Of a stretch of DNA of 64,000 bases, positions 49,074 through 58,305 are shown piece after piece. The notes beneath the pieces are model-generated. The model was not told the origin of the DNA. It did not search any database and worked only from the letters and a program-made list of their open reading frames with translations. Each line of letters starts with the position of its first letter. Positions within the stretch are counted from its first letter, which is position 1. The stretch lies in NCBI RefSeq assembly GCF_001708445.1, contig NZ_CP015637.1, positions 6,449,001 to 6,513,000 of the forward strand, written 5' to 3'. Origin of the DNA: Pseudomonas fluorescens. Its GTDB lineage: Bacteria > Pseudomonadota > Gammaproteobacteria > Pseudomonadales > Pseudomonadaceae. The position numbers and the translations under genes were made by a program.

Positions 49074-52000
49074 GCTGGCCTACTTTGCCACGCCCTTGCA
49101 GGGTGGTTTCGTACATACCTTCGGCGTAGGCCGGTGGTGTATTAAAGGTGCCGGCGTTGGTGGCGCGCACGCGGTAGACGAAGGTGCCGGCATCGCGCAA
49201 CGCGGTGCCGTACAACACCACCCGATCATCGCGTACATCCACATAATCCGGCTGCCAGTTGCTCAACGCGGTCTCGCCGATCGGCGCTTGCCAGGTGTCG
49301 GCTTCCTGGTTGTCTTCGACGTATTCAGACTCTTCGCCTTCACCTTCGCTGTCCTCGCCGCTGGCGGTTTCCGGCTCCGGCGGCAAGTTATACACAGGCT
49401 CGACGCCACCGGGCAGCAGGTCAACCACGGCCACTTGCTGCACCTGATCGCGATCCGTTGCGCGCAGGCGCAGGCGTACGAGGAATTCGTCGCCCACCGC
49501 GACCTTGCTCACCGGCTCGCCTTTGAGGTCAAGGTACTCGTGGATGATTTCCAGGCCGTTGTTGATGGGCTTGAGCTTGGAGCCCTTATCGAAACCGGCT
49601 TCGCTGAGCATGTAGAACGCTGCCGGGCCTTCGGTTTTTTCCATCAGCAGTTTTTGCGTACCCACGGGCACGGCGGCACGCGGTGGCTGGCCGGCCATCT
49701 CCAGTAATTGTTGCTGTTTTTCACCCAGCCACGCGGTGGCCTTGAGGGTCATGTCGCTTTGCGCGCGCTGGCCATAGTTGTCCAAGGCCCGCAGGAGCAG
49801 GGCGGCCGAGAGTGAGTTGTAGCGCTGTTCATTCAGGCGCTTGCCGAGTTTATCCAGCAACGCCGTAGGTACCTCGTCAAGCAGCTCGGGGAAGTGCCGA
49901 GCCAGCAGGTGCAAGTGTTCGGCATCGTGCACCAGCGGGTCGTAATAAAGGCCGTCGCTGTCCCACTTATCCACAAGCGAACGCCATGGGATTTTGCGCA
50001 ACAACGTATCGGCCTGGCGATCCTGCTTGAGCAGCTTGTAGCTGGCGGCCAGGTAGGCGGCACCGAGGTCGTTCTGCCAGCTATCCTTGAAGGTGCTTTC
50101 GTAGCGTTCGCGGATATCGCTCAAGGCGCCACTGACGAGAATCCCCTGACGGCTCAGCAGGTAACTGGCGTAGGCACGGTTGCGCAATTCCGACAGGCCT
50201 TCGCTCGGGCCGTTGGCCAGGTCCGTCAGATAGGCATTGGCTCGCACCAACAGGTCTTCCGGTACTGGCAGCCCGCGCTCCTTGGCCTCGATCAGGAAGT
50301 CGGTGGCGTACAGGCTGGCGTAGGGCGCTACATCCGGGTTGGCCGCCCATAAACCAAAGCCGCCGGCCTGGTTCTGGCGTTGGCGCAGCATGCGCACCGC
50401 GCTGCCGAAGGCTTGCTCGGCCTCTGGCGCCGTACCGCCCCAGATCAACGCTGGCATGGCCTTGGACACCAGTTGTTCGGTGCAGGCATAGCCATAATCA
50501 TCCAGGTACTGCTTGAGGCCATTGGCCCACACTAACGGGGAGGCCGCCACACCCACCTGTACATCGCGCAGTTGGTTGAACAGTTCGCGGGTGGGCTTGA
50601 GCTCTTTGCTGGCGCTGTCGAAACGTCCCAGGCTCAGGGCCACGCGATGCTCACTCAGGGGGCGGATCGACGTGGTTTCCGCCACTTGGATACGCTTGCC
50701 GTCCGGCAGCACCGCGACAAAGCGCAGATCCGCCGAGCCGAGGTGCTCGCCGACCTTGATCTTGAACTCGGCGGTACCCTCCTTGCGCGGTTGCAGTGAC
50801 AAGGTTGTGCCCTTGCCGCCCTTGACTACCAGTCCGTCGCTGGTCTGCACTTCAAACTTCACATCCGCCGCGGCATCCAGGTTGCTGAACACCCCGGCAC
50901 TCACGTTGAACACATCCCCCGGCGCGACAAAGGCCGGTACGTTGGGGGTAATGACGATCGGCCCGCGTACTTCGGTGTTGGCCTCGCTGACACCGACGCT
51001 GTCAGCATCCACGGCCACCGCAAACAGGTGCAGCTTGCCATTGAAGCTGTCTGGCACCTGGTAATGCAGCACGCTTTCACCGGCGGGCAGGTCCACCAGC
51101 CCGGACCACCAGGCCACAGGCGGCTGATGTTTGCGCTTGAACGGGTTGAGGTGATTGGCCAGGGCGCCTTCGGTATCGCCACCGGGCGCGGCCCCACTGA
51201 GCAGGCGGCTGAATTCCGGCAGGATCAGGTCAAGGATCTGACTGGTGCCGACCTCCAGTGCACGCTTCTGGAAGAAGAAGCCCAACGGGTCCGGCGTCTG
51301 GTAGCGCGCTACTTGCAGGATCCCTTCGTCCACCGCGTAGACCACCGCCCGGCCCGGGCGGTCGGCGGTGACCTTGATATCCAGGGTCTGCCCCGGCTCG
51401 ATCTTCGCCGGGCCTTCCACCTTCAGCGCCATGCGCCGTGCGTCGAGGTTGATGCTGAACGGCACCACGCCATAGGACAGCGGGCTCATGTACACCTCGG
51501 CCGAACCCATGTCGCGTACAAACTGCACGTTGACGTAGGCATTGCCCTCAAGCCCTGCGGGAACGCGGATATGTTGCACGCTGTTGGTGCTGTCGGCCTT
51601 GAACCATTGCTGGGTATAGACCTTGTCGCGTTCGATGGTGATCAGGCCCGCACCGGTATACGGCGCACGAATGCTGATCGCGATCTCATCCCCGGTGGCG
51701 TAGCTGCGTTTATCCAGGCGCAGTTGCAGCTCGGCGTTGCGTTCCAGGGAGCGCGAAGTGTTGCCACGCCCGGCCACGCTGTAGTCGATCTGGTTGAGCA
51801 GGTTGCCGTTGGCATCCTTGAGTTGCAGGGTGAAATCGCCCGGCGTGGCGGTGTTCAGTGTCTGCTTGGCGCCTTCCTGGGTCATGACCACCGGCGAGGC
51901 CGGCTGGCTGATGTTCTTGATGCGCGACTCGTATTTGTAGGTGCCGTTGGACTGCTTGACCAGCACCGAGACGTAGCGGTGCTCGACCACTTCGCTGGTC

Positions 52001-54861
52001 AGGCCATCCACCGCCAGCGGCGTGAGGTCCGGCGCCACGGCCAGCCAGTGCACCTGGCGGGGAGCGTCTTTGGCGACATACGACAGTGAGTCCTGACTTT
52101 TCACACCGACCAGATAGGGCGCGGACGACACCAGCAACGCACTTTGCGCCGCCACGTTACGTCCACCTTCGGCTTCAAATACCTGGGTCATCACTTGCAG
52201 GCGGTAGGTGCTGTTGGCAAAGCGTTGCAGGTTGAGGTCAAGCAGCGCCTGGCCGTTATCGTCGACGGTGGTCTCGGCCAGGTCTTCGGTGCTGGCCTCG
52301 TCCAGCGAGTTGTTGAGGCGGAAGCGATAATCGGGGTAGCGATCGAAGGCTGCCAGCGTCGGGCTCAGGGACATTTTCGCGGTGACGCGACGGCCGGACG
52401 CCGGGGCCCCGAACAGGTGCATCGCGGTGACTTTGGCCACCACCTGGTCCGGTGGAATCCAGCCCAGCACCGGGGTGTCATGCAGGCTGAGGCTGACCTT
52501 CATACGGTCCGGCTCGAAATCGCGAACCTTGAAGCTGACGCTGCCCAGGTCTGTGCGGGTCTGCTTCTGGCCGATCAACTGCAAGGTGGCGGTGTAATCC
52601 CCGGCGGGGGCGGTCTCGCTGCTGGGGAAATCAAAGGCTTCAAAGCCGCTGGTGGACAGCTTCAGCGGTTGGCGAATCACTTCCAGGCCGCGTGGGTCGG
52701 TGATCTGCAGTTCCACCGGCAGGCCCTGCAGGGCGCCTTTCCAGTTGCCGCTGCGTACGATCATGCCCAGGTGCGCGGTTTCACCGGGCCGGTACAGGCC
52801 ACGGTCGGTGAATAAGTAGGCGCTGAGACGATCAATCGCACCGTCCTCTTCCAGGCCGCCGACATCGAAGCGCGATAGATCCAACTGCTGGGACTGACGG
52901 GCAATCGGCAGGAAGGATTGGTCATTGCCACGGCTGACCACATACATCAGCGGCGTTTTCTCACGGCGCAGTTCATCGAGCTTGGCGAAATGCGCGTGGC
53001 CTTCGTTATCGGTGTGGCCGCTGGCGACCGGCAAACCGTTACGCCCGATGATATCGACCTGGGCGTCGGCGACCGGCGAGCCATTGCCGATGGACTGTAC
53101 ATACACATCATGGCTGCCGTCGCTGGAGCGTTTGGCGATGATCCCCAGGTCCGTGACCACGATAAAGCGCAGGTCGCTGGTACTGCTGCGCGAATAATCG
53201 AAGGTGCGTTCGGCCGGTTCATCCTGCGGGCTGAGCTTGAGCACGAAGATGCCGCGACGACCGCCGTTGGCGGTGAGGTAATGGCTGAGGTCGACGTTGT
53301 CATAGACGGTTTTCGCCGGGTCATTGGACGACAGCGGAATATCCAGCGCCTGACGCTCGACCATGCGATCGAAATACTCGTTGCCGAAGTTAGGCCGGGC
53401 GAAGCTGCCGCTGCTTTGGTCGACCAGATGCTGCAATTGGTTGGGCAGCAGGCGCGCGATTTCCACATGGGCACCCGGCACGCCACGGGCCATGAAACCC
53501 AGGCGTTTTTCGCCGTTGAGGCTGAGCAGGGCGCCGTCGGAGAGGAACTGCAAGGTGCGCGGATACGCCGGCATGCTGATCAGGGACGCTGTGGGGTTTT
53601 TCGCCAGGTAGCCGCCGATGGCTTCCAGGTTGGCGGGCACTCGCACATACAGCGCTCGACCGGCCGGGGCCTTGAACTTGAAGGCGTGCAGGGTGTTGAG
53701 CGGCTCGACGCTGGGCACGTGGGTCAGGTTGACCTTGGTGCTGCGGGCGAGCAGGGCATCGTCGATATCGTTGCTGTTATAGGGGCGGGTGTCGTCCTGG
53801 GCTTTTTCCGGCAACAGCCAGGCCTGGACCTTATTGGCGATGGTGTCATCGGCTACGGCACTGGAACTGCTGAACATCAGCACCGGCTCCGGTTCGCCGC
53901 GTTCGTTGTCCACAAAGCTGACTTCGGCGCCGGTAAAGGTCAGGCGATAACGACCCGGTACGGTGACTTCCGCCACCAGCGGTGCGGTGCTGGCGTTACC
54001 GCCGTCGCGGGCCTTGATGCCTTCATCGAGCTTGGCGCTGACAGGCGTGCTTTCCAGCGGGGTAGCCAAGGCGGCAGAGCGCACGAAGGCGTTGAGCTTG
54101 GTGTCGTCGAAGGTTATTTCCGGGCGGTTGGGCAGCTGTGCATCGCGGTAGGCCAAGCCTTTTCCTAGGGCGACCGATACGCGCTTGCGCACGCTTTCTT
54201 CATCAACCGGGTGGGAAAAACGGAAGGTCGCTACCAGTTGTTTCAGGGTTGGGTTGGATGGGTCCTGGTACAGCTCGTTTTGCGCCAGGCTGGCGCGGAA
54301 CGGCTGGGTGGAGAATTGGCTACTGTACTGGCTGAGCAACACGCCGTCGGCCAGCAGGCTTTTCTTCGCCAGGTCGAGGGTGTAGTGGGCGTCAACGGGC
54401 CAGTCTTTTTCCGGCACAAACACCAGGCTGCGATCATCCGACCAACGCCACGTGCCTGCTATCGCAGGTTTGAGGCTGATGCCCTCGTTCACGGGTTTGC
54501 CGATGGCGGCCAACGGTGCCACGGATTCGGCAAAGCGCACCTGCAGGTTATCCACAACCGGTGGCTGCTGGGTGTAGTCGGTCAGGTTGGGTTTATGCAG
54601 CGAATAGCCCACGGTGTGGGGCTGCGGCAGGTGGGTGTACCAGTGCCAGCCATAGAAAGCCGCGGCGGCCAGCAGCACCAGGCCCAATACGCCGGCACCG
54701 GCCTGGCGCGGATAAGCGCGGGCTTTGTTGCCCAGGTTCGCCAGGCCGCGGCCAATGGCACGCAGCCATAGCGGCGGATGCCATTGACCGAAAACGGCCC
54801 CCACCACAGTCAGAAACACACCGACAACACGACGGCTGATGGCTTTGAGCGAATCGAACAT
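49054..54861 (-). CDS. yfhM: Alpha-2-macroglobulin family protein
   Basis: Bacterial alpha-2-macroglobulins trap attacking proteases in the periplasm. This 1935-residue protein is larger than E. coli YfhM (about 1650). It has an N-terminal membrane anchor (GAGVLGLVLLAAAAFYGW), many macroglobulin beta domains, and an intact thioester motif CTEQ near residue 1460, followed by the helical thioester domain. A late acidic linker (EDSEGEGEESEYVED) precedes the C-terminal receptor-like domain. The ATG at 54870 is possible, but its leader places AGGG against the start codon, so 54861 is preferred. Confidence 0.94.
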   Translation of the reverse strand: MFDSLKAISRRVVGVFLTVVGAVFGQWHPPLWLRAIGRGLANLGNKARAYPRQAGAGVLGLVLLAAAAFYGWHWYTHLPQPHTVGYSLHKPNLTDYTQQPPVVDNLQVRFAESVAPLAAIGKPVNEGISLKPAIAGTWRWSDDRSLVFVPEKDWPVDAHYTLDLAKKSLLADGVLLSQYSSQFSTQPFRASLAQNELYQDPSNPTLKQLVATFRFSHPVDEESVRKRVSVALGKGLAYRDAQLPNRPEITFDDTKLNAFVRSAALATPLESTPVSAKLDEGIKARDGGNASTAPLVAEVTVPGRYRLTFTGAEVSFVDNERGEPEPVLMFSSSSAVADDTIANKVQAWLLPEKAQDDTRPYNSNDIDDALLARSTKVNLTHVPSVEPLNTLHAFKFKAPAGRALYVRVPANLEAIGGYLAKNPTASLISMPAYPRTLQFLSDGALLSLNGEKRLGFMARGVPGAHVEIARLLPNQLQHLVDQSSGSFARPNFGNEYFDRMVERQALDIPLSSNDPAKTVYDNVDLSHYLTANGGRRGIFVLKLSPQDEPAERTFDYSRSSTSDLRFIVVTDLGIIAKRSSDGSHDVYVQSIGNGSPVADAQVDIIGRNGLPVASGHTDNEGHAHFAKLDELRREKTPLMYVVSRGNDQSFLPIARQSQQLDLSRFDVGGLEEDGAIDRLSAYLFTDRGLYRPGETAHLGMIVRSGNWKGALQGLPVELQITDPRGLEVIRQPLKLSTSGFEAFDFPSSETAPAGDYTATLQLIGQKQTRTDLGSVSFKVRDFEPDRMKVSLSLHDTPVLGWIPPDQVVAKVTAMHLFGAPASGRRVTAKMSLSPTLAAFDRYPDYRFRLNNSLDEASTEDLAETTVDDNGQALLDLNLQRFANSTYRLQVMTQVFEAEGGRNVAAQSALLVSSAPYLVGVKSQDSLSYVAKDAPRQVHWLAVAPDLTPLAVDGLTSEVVEHRYVSVLVKQSNGTYKYESRIKNISQPASPVVMTQEGAKQTLNTATPGDFTLQLKDANGNLLNQIDYSVAGRGNTSRSLERNAELQLRLDKRSYATGDEIAISIRAPYTGAGLITIERDKVYTQQWFKADSTNSVQHIRVPAGLEGNAYVNVQFVRDMGSAEVYMSPLSYGVVPFSINLDARRMALKVEGPAKIEPGQTLDIKVTADRPGRAVVYAVDEGILQVARYQTPDPLGFFFQKRALEVGTSQILDLILPEFSRLLSGAAPGGDTEGALANHLNPFKRKHQPPVAWWSGLVDLPAGESVLHYQVPDSFNGKLHLFAVAVDADSVGVSEANTEVRGPIVITPNVPAFVAPGDVFNVSAGVFSNLDAAADVKFEVQTSDGLVVKGGKGTTLSLQPRKEGTAEFKIKVGEHLGSADLRFVAVLPDGKRIQVAETTSIRPLSEHRVALSLGRFDSASKELKPTRELFNQLRDVQVGVAASPLVWANGLKQYLDDYGYACTEQLVSKAMPALIWGGTAPEAEQAFGSAVRMLRQRQNQAGGFGLWAANPDVAPYASLYATDFLIEAKERGLPVPEDLLVRANAYLTDLANGPSEGLSELRNRAYASYLLSRQGILVSGALSDIRERYESTFKDSWQNDLGAAYLAASYKLLKQDRQADTLLRKIPWRSLVDKWDSDGLYYDPLVHDAEHLHLLARHFPELLDEVPTALLDKLGKRLNEQRYNSLSAALLLRALDNYGQRAQSDMTLKATAWLGEKQQQLLEMAGQPPRAAVPVGTQKLLMEKTEGPAAFYMLSEAGFDKGSKLKPINNGLEIIHEYLDLKGEPVSKVAVGDEFLVRLRLRATDRDQVQQVAVVDLLPGGVEPVYNLPPEPETASGEDSEGEGEESEYVEDNQEADTWQAPIGETALSNWQPDYVDVRDDRVVLYGTALRDAGTFVYRVRATNAGTFNTPPAYAEGMYETTLQGRGKVGQLEITKP

Positions 54862-54960
54862 GGTGAGCATCCCTGGCTAAGTGCGGCGTATCTTACACGC
54901 GTCTTTGATACAAAAGATGACACCGATACGCCGCACGGCGGGGATGTTTACCGGGTCAGC

Positions 54961-54981
54961 GGGGCCCCTCCCACATTTTGA
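54961..54981. repeat. Single degraded REP half
   Basis: GGGGCCCCTCCCACATTTTG matches the outer half of the REP sequences at 19131-19162 and 60891-60916. It has no partner within 100 bp, so it is a solitary remnant between the alpha-2-macroglobulin and ynbB-like genes. Confidence 0.6.
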
Positions 54982-55010
54982 TCGTCATTGGGCTTGAGAG
55001 GGGTGTGGGG

Positions 55011-55943
55011 TCAGGTCCACCAGTAGCGTACGAGGTGAAAGAAGATGGGGGCGGCGAAACACACCGAATCCAGCCGATCCAGCATGCCGCCGTGCCCTTC
55101 GATCATATGGCCCCAGTCCTTGACCCCGCGGTCGCGCTTGATTGCCGACATGACGATGCCGCCGGCGAAGCCGAGCAGGTTGATCAGCAGGGCGATCAAA
55201 AACGACTGCCATGGGTTGAACGGCGTGGTCCACCATAGTGCCGCGCCGATCAGGGAGGACAGCAAGATCCCGCCGACAAAGCCTTCCACGGTTTTCGACG
55301 GTGACAGGTTGGGCGCTATCTTGTGTTTGCCGAACAGCTTCCCGCACACGTACTGCAGCACGTCCGACAGTTGCACCACGATCACCAGGTACGCGATCAG
55401 CAGCAGGTTACGGCCTTCGTAGCCGGGGATATCGAGGGTCAGCAGGGCGGGCACGAAGGACACGCAGAACACCGCGATCATCAGGCCCCATTGCACCTTC
55501 GACGCGCGTTCCAGGAAGTGCGTGCTGTCGCCGCCGAGGGAGGCGAGGATCGGCAGCAGCAGGAACACGTATACCGGGATGAAAATGGAGAACAGGCCGT
55601 ACCAGTCGGCATAGATCAGCAGGTATTGCAGCGGCAGGGCCAGGTAGAACGCGGCCACCAGGGCCGGGTAGTCGCTGCGCCGGGTGGGGGTGAGGGTCAG
55701 GAATTCGCGCAGTGCATAGAACGACACCGCGTAGAACAGCAGGATCACCGCGCCGGTACCCAGCCAGAAGGCAATGCCGATCACGACCACCATCACCCAC
55801 CAGGCGTTGATGCGCGCGTTGAGGTTGTCGATCACCGCATTCGGCGCGCCACGGCTGCGCAGCTTGAGGATCAGGCCGATCAGCGAGGCGAGTACCAGGA
55901 TCGCGCCGATCCCGCCGAACAACATCAGGGTTTGGCTAGCCAT
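55011..55943 (-). CDS. ynbB: Phosphatidate cytidylyltransferase (CdsA/YnbB family)
   Basis: This enzyme makes CDP-diacylglycerol from phosphatidate and CTP. From the ATG at 55943 the product is 310 residues, with about eight membrane helices and the family signature SPSKTVEGFVGGILLSS, followed by VMSAIKRDRGVKDWG and HGGMLDRLDS. It is the last gene of a six-gene phospholipid-type operon, 1 bp after the acyltransferase stop. The housekeeping cdsA is normally elsewhere (with uppS-dxr), so this is a second, specialised copy like E. coli YnbB. An open frame upstream is out of family. Confidence 0.9.
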   Translation of the reverse strand: MASQTLMLFGGIGAILVLASLIGLILKLRSRGAPNAVIDNLNARINAWWVMVVVIGIAFWLGTGAVILLFYAVSFYALREFLTLTPTRRSDYPALVAAFYLALPLQYLLIYADWYGLFSIFIPVYVFLLLPILASLGGDSTHFLERASKVQWGLMIAVFCVSFVPALLTLDIPGYEGRNLLLIAYLVIVVQLSDVLQYVCGKLFGKHKIAPNLSPSKTVEGFVGGILLSSLIGAALWWTTPFNPWQSFLIALLINLLGFAGGIVMSAIKRDRGVKDWGHMIEGHGGMLDRLDSVCFAAPIFFHLVRYWWT

Positions 55944-55944
55944 G

Positions 55945-56565
55945 TCAGGAGTGCTCCGGGGCGAGGGCGAGCAGGGCGTCGCGGGTACGGGCCAGGAACA
56001 GCGCCTTGTCTTCGCCTTCCTCCAGTTGCAGCGGTGCACCGAAGCTGGTGGTGCATAGCAGCGGCAGTGGCAGCACACGACCCTTGGGCATGACCCGGTT
56101 GAGGTTGGCGATCCACACCGGGATCAACTCAGCCTGTGGGTAACTTTTTGCCAGGTGGTACAAGCCGCTTTTGAACGGCAGCAGGCCGTCTTCCAGGTTG
56201 CGCGTGCCTTCGGGAAAGATGATCAGCGAGTCCCCGCCTTCCAGCGCGGTGAGCATGGGTTGCAAGGGGTTATCCACAGGGTCCTTGCGTTCGCGGTCGA
56301 TCAACACGCCGTTGAATACGCGGTTGATGATGTAGCGGCGCAGTGCGCTTTTGTTCCAATAGTCGCTGCCGGCCACTGGGCGCGTGAATTTGCGCAGGTT
56401 CTGCGGCAACGACGCCCATAGCAACACGAAATCGCCGTGGCTGCTGTGGTTGGCGAAGTAGATGCGTTGCACCGGCACCGGTGCGCAGCCCAGCCACAGG
56501 CTACGAGCCCCGGTGACGGTGCGGGCCATCGAGGTAATCAGCGTGGCAACCACGGGTTCGAACAT
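55945..56565 (-). CDS. 1-acyl-sn-glycerol-3-phosphate acyltransferase family protein
   Basis: The 206-residue product has the acyltransferase motifs: FANHSSHGDFVLLW (the H-x4-D catalytic pair), LIDRER, and FPEGTRN, with VIPVWIAN-type strand IPVWIANLN late. It should acylate lysophosphatidate or a related acceptor, feeding phosphatidate to the next gene (ynbB-like). E. coli ynbABCD has no such member in the operon. Confidence 0.87.
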   Translation of the reverse strand: MFEPVVATLITSMARTVTGARSLWLGCAPVPVQRIYFANHSSHGDFVLLWASLPQNLRKFTRPVAGSDYWNKSALRRYIINRVFNGVLIDRERKDPVDNPLQPMLTALEGGDSLIIFPEGTRNLEDGLLPFKSGLYHLAKSYPQAELIPVWIANLNRVMPKGRVLPLPLLCTTSFGAPLQLEEGEDKALFLARTRDALLALAPEHS

Positions 56566-56574
56566 GGGGATTCC

Positions 56575-57018
56575 TTATCCTGCGAAAGGTAGCCAAGGGC
56601 TGGCGAGGATCACGGCCAGGGTCAGCAGCACTTGCGCGCCCAGTAGCCAGGCTTGTTTGCGCAACAGTTTGAGAGCACCGCGACGGCGTTCGGTCCAGGG
56701 TCGACCGGCGCGTTTGGGCGATTGCAGGCCGAGGGTTTGCAACGCCTGGTCGAGGTCCGGGGTGCGCTCGGTGTCGCGGGCCAGCAGGGCGAACAGGTCG
56801 GCGTCGAAGGCTACCCGCAGCGACCAGTACTTTTGCAGCAGGCCGAGGATAATCATCCACAGGCTGAGCAACAGGCAGATGGACGAAATGCTGGCGAGCA
56901 GCAGTTGCGCCAGGCCGAACAATACCCCCAGTAATGTCAGGCCTGTGGATAACTGATCCAGCGAACGGCCGCGGCGCAGCAGGCTGGCGACGACTTGGAG
57001 TTCCATATCAGCGGGCAT
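56575..57018 (-). CDS. Small membrane protein of unknown function
   Basis: From the ATG at 57018 (GGAGGG eight bases upstream, overlapping the previous gene) the product is 147 residues, MPADMELQVVASLL. It has three hydrophobic segments (LTLLGVLFGLAQLLLAS, ICLLLSLWMIILGLL, VLLTLAVILASPWL) around a charged cytosolic-type stretch. No family is recognised. Tight coupling on both sides puts it in the same pathway as the phosphatase and acyltransferase. Confidence 0.75.
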   Translation of the reverse strand: MPADMELQVVASLLRRGRSLDQLSTGLTLLGVLFGLAQLLLASISSICLLLSLWMIILGLLQKYWSLRVAFDADLFALLARDTERTPDLDQALQTLGLQSPKRAGRPWTERRRGALKLLRKQAWLLGAQVLLTLAVILASPWLPFAG

Positions 57019-58303
57019 GGAGCAGACCCTCCAACGCTTCACGGTGAGCAGGATGCAGGACCACTTGGTCCCGCGCTGTACGAATAATAGCCAGTGCTTC
57101 ATCCACCGTGGCGGCGCGCCCGCTGTGCAGCAGCCAGGCGGCCATGGCGGTGGCGCTGCGCGAGTAACCGAGGGCGCAACACACCAGCAGCGGGCCGCTG
57201 GAGCGCAGGCGTTCGATGGCGTGTGCCGCTTGCAGGCATTCGGCGGCGGTTGGGGCGATCAAGTCCAGCACCGGAACGCATTGATAAGCGCCCTGTGGAT
57301 TAATCGGCAGTTCGGCACACAGATCGACGATTGCCTTGAATGAAGCCTGCTCGTTCGTGGCAGGAATCCTTCCAAGCCACACGTTATCCACAATCCGGTC
57401 GGGCTGTGGATGCTGACGTGTCCACAGGCGTGAATTGATCCACGCGGCCGCCAGGTAGGGCGCATACAGCCAGCGAGCCGCCGGCGTGAGACGGCCATCG
57501 GCACGTTTCTGAAAGCCCGCCGCGCCGAGCACACAGTAATTGGCGTTGACCAGGGCCAGGGACACCGCCGGCCACAGCAGCCATAGCCACCACCCGCGCA
57601 GCACCCAGGCGAGGATCACCAGCGTCAGGGCGCCCAGGCCATAGCGCAGACCCAACCGCCAGCGCTTGGGGTCGCGGCTAAGCCGCGCATTCAGCAACGG
57701 GCTGGGATGTTCCAGCGGCCACAGCCACACACACAGCCAGCCGGCGAGGGCGCCTGTGGGTAAGTCAATAAAGTGGTGTTGATAAGTGGTCAGCACCGAA
57801 ATACCGATCAACCCGAACCAAGCATGCACCACCCAGCGCCACACGCCCTGGGCATGGCGCTGGTACATGATCCACAGGATCACCAGCAGCGCGATATGCA
57901 GCGAGGGTGCCTGGTTGAACGGTTTGTCGAAACCCGCCAGCACGGCAAACAGCCAGCCGAACACGCCGTCCAGTTCCGGCCGCTCGAAGGTGAAGCGCAG
58001 TGGCCAGATCAAGAAGCAGCTCACGGCGATGACCTGGGCACTGAGCAGGCGCAGCGCATGTTGCTTCAGTTCATGGCGGGTACTGGGCAGCAGCAGTGAG
58101 AAGCCGTAGAGCAGGTCGATGGACCAGTAGGGCACGATGGTCCACGCCCAGAATGGCATATGGGTTTCCCAGCCGAACACCAGCGTGCCGACGTCGCTGC
58201 GCTGGCTGGTGACCCAGGTGGCGAAACCATAGGTGCTGAAAAACAGCGGCGCCAAGAGCAGCAGCCACAGGACAGCTGGCTTTAACAGGCCGGGTTCGCG
58301 CAT
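57008..58303 (-). CDS. ynbD: PAP2-like membrane phosphatase fused to dual-specificity phosphatase domain
   Basis: The 431-residue product matches the size of E. coli YnbD. The N-terminal part has several membrane helices and PAP2-like blocks (FNQAPSLHIALLVI, TYQHHFIDLPTG). The C-terminal 130 residues form a dual-specificity phosphatase with the CxxGxxR loop VCCALGYSRSA. The ATG at 58303 lies 2 bp after the upstream stop. It may dephosphorylate a lipid phosphate such as phosphatidylglycerol-phosphate or an analogue. Confidence 0.87.
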   Translation of the reverse strand: MREPGLLKPAVLWLLLLAPLFFSTYGFATWVTSQRSDVGTLVFGWETHMPFWAWTIVPYWSIDLLYGFSLLLPSTRHELKQHALRLLSAQVIAVSCFLIWPLRFTFERPELDGVFGWLFAVLAGFDKPFNQAPSLHIALLVILWIMYQRHAQGVWRWVVHAWFGLIGISVLTTYQHHFIDLPTGALAGWLCVWLWPLEHPSPLLNARLSRDPKRWRLGLRYGLGALTLVILAWVLRGWWLWLLWPAVSLALVNANYCVLGAAGFQKRADGRLTPAARWLYAPYLAAAWINSRLWTRQHPQPDRIVDNVWLGRIPATNEQASFKAIVDLCAELPINPQGAYQCVPVLDLIAPTAAECLQAAHAIERLRSSGPLLVCCALGYSRSATAMAAWLLHSGRAATVDEALAIIRTARDQVVLHPAHREALEGLLHAR

Positions 58304-58305
58304 GT

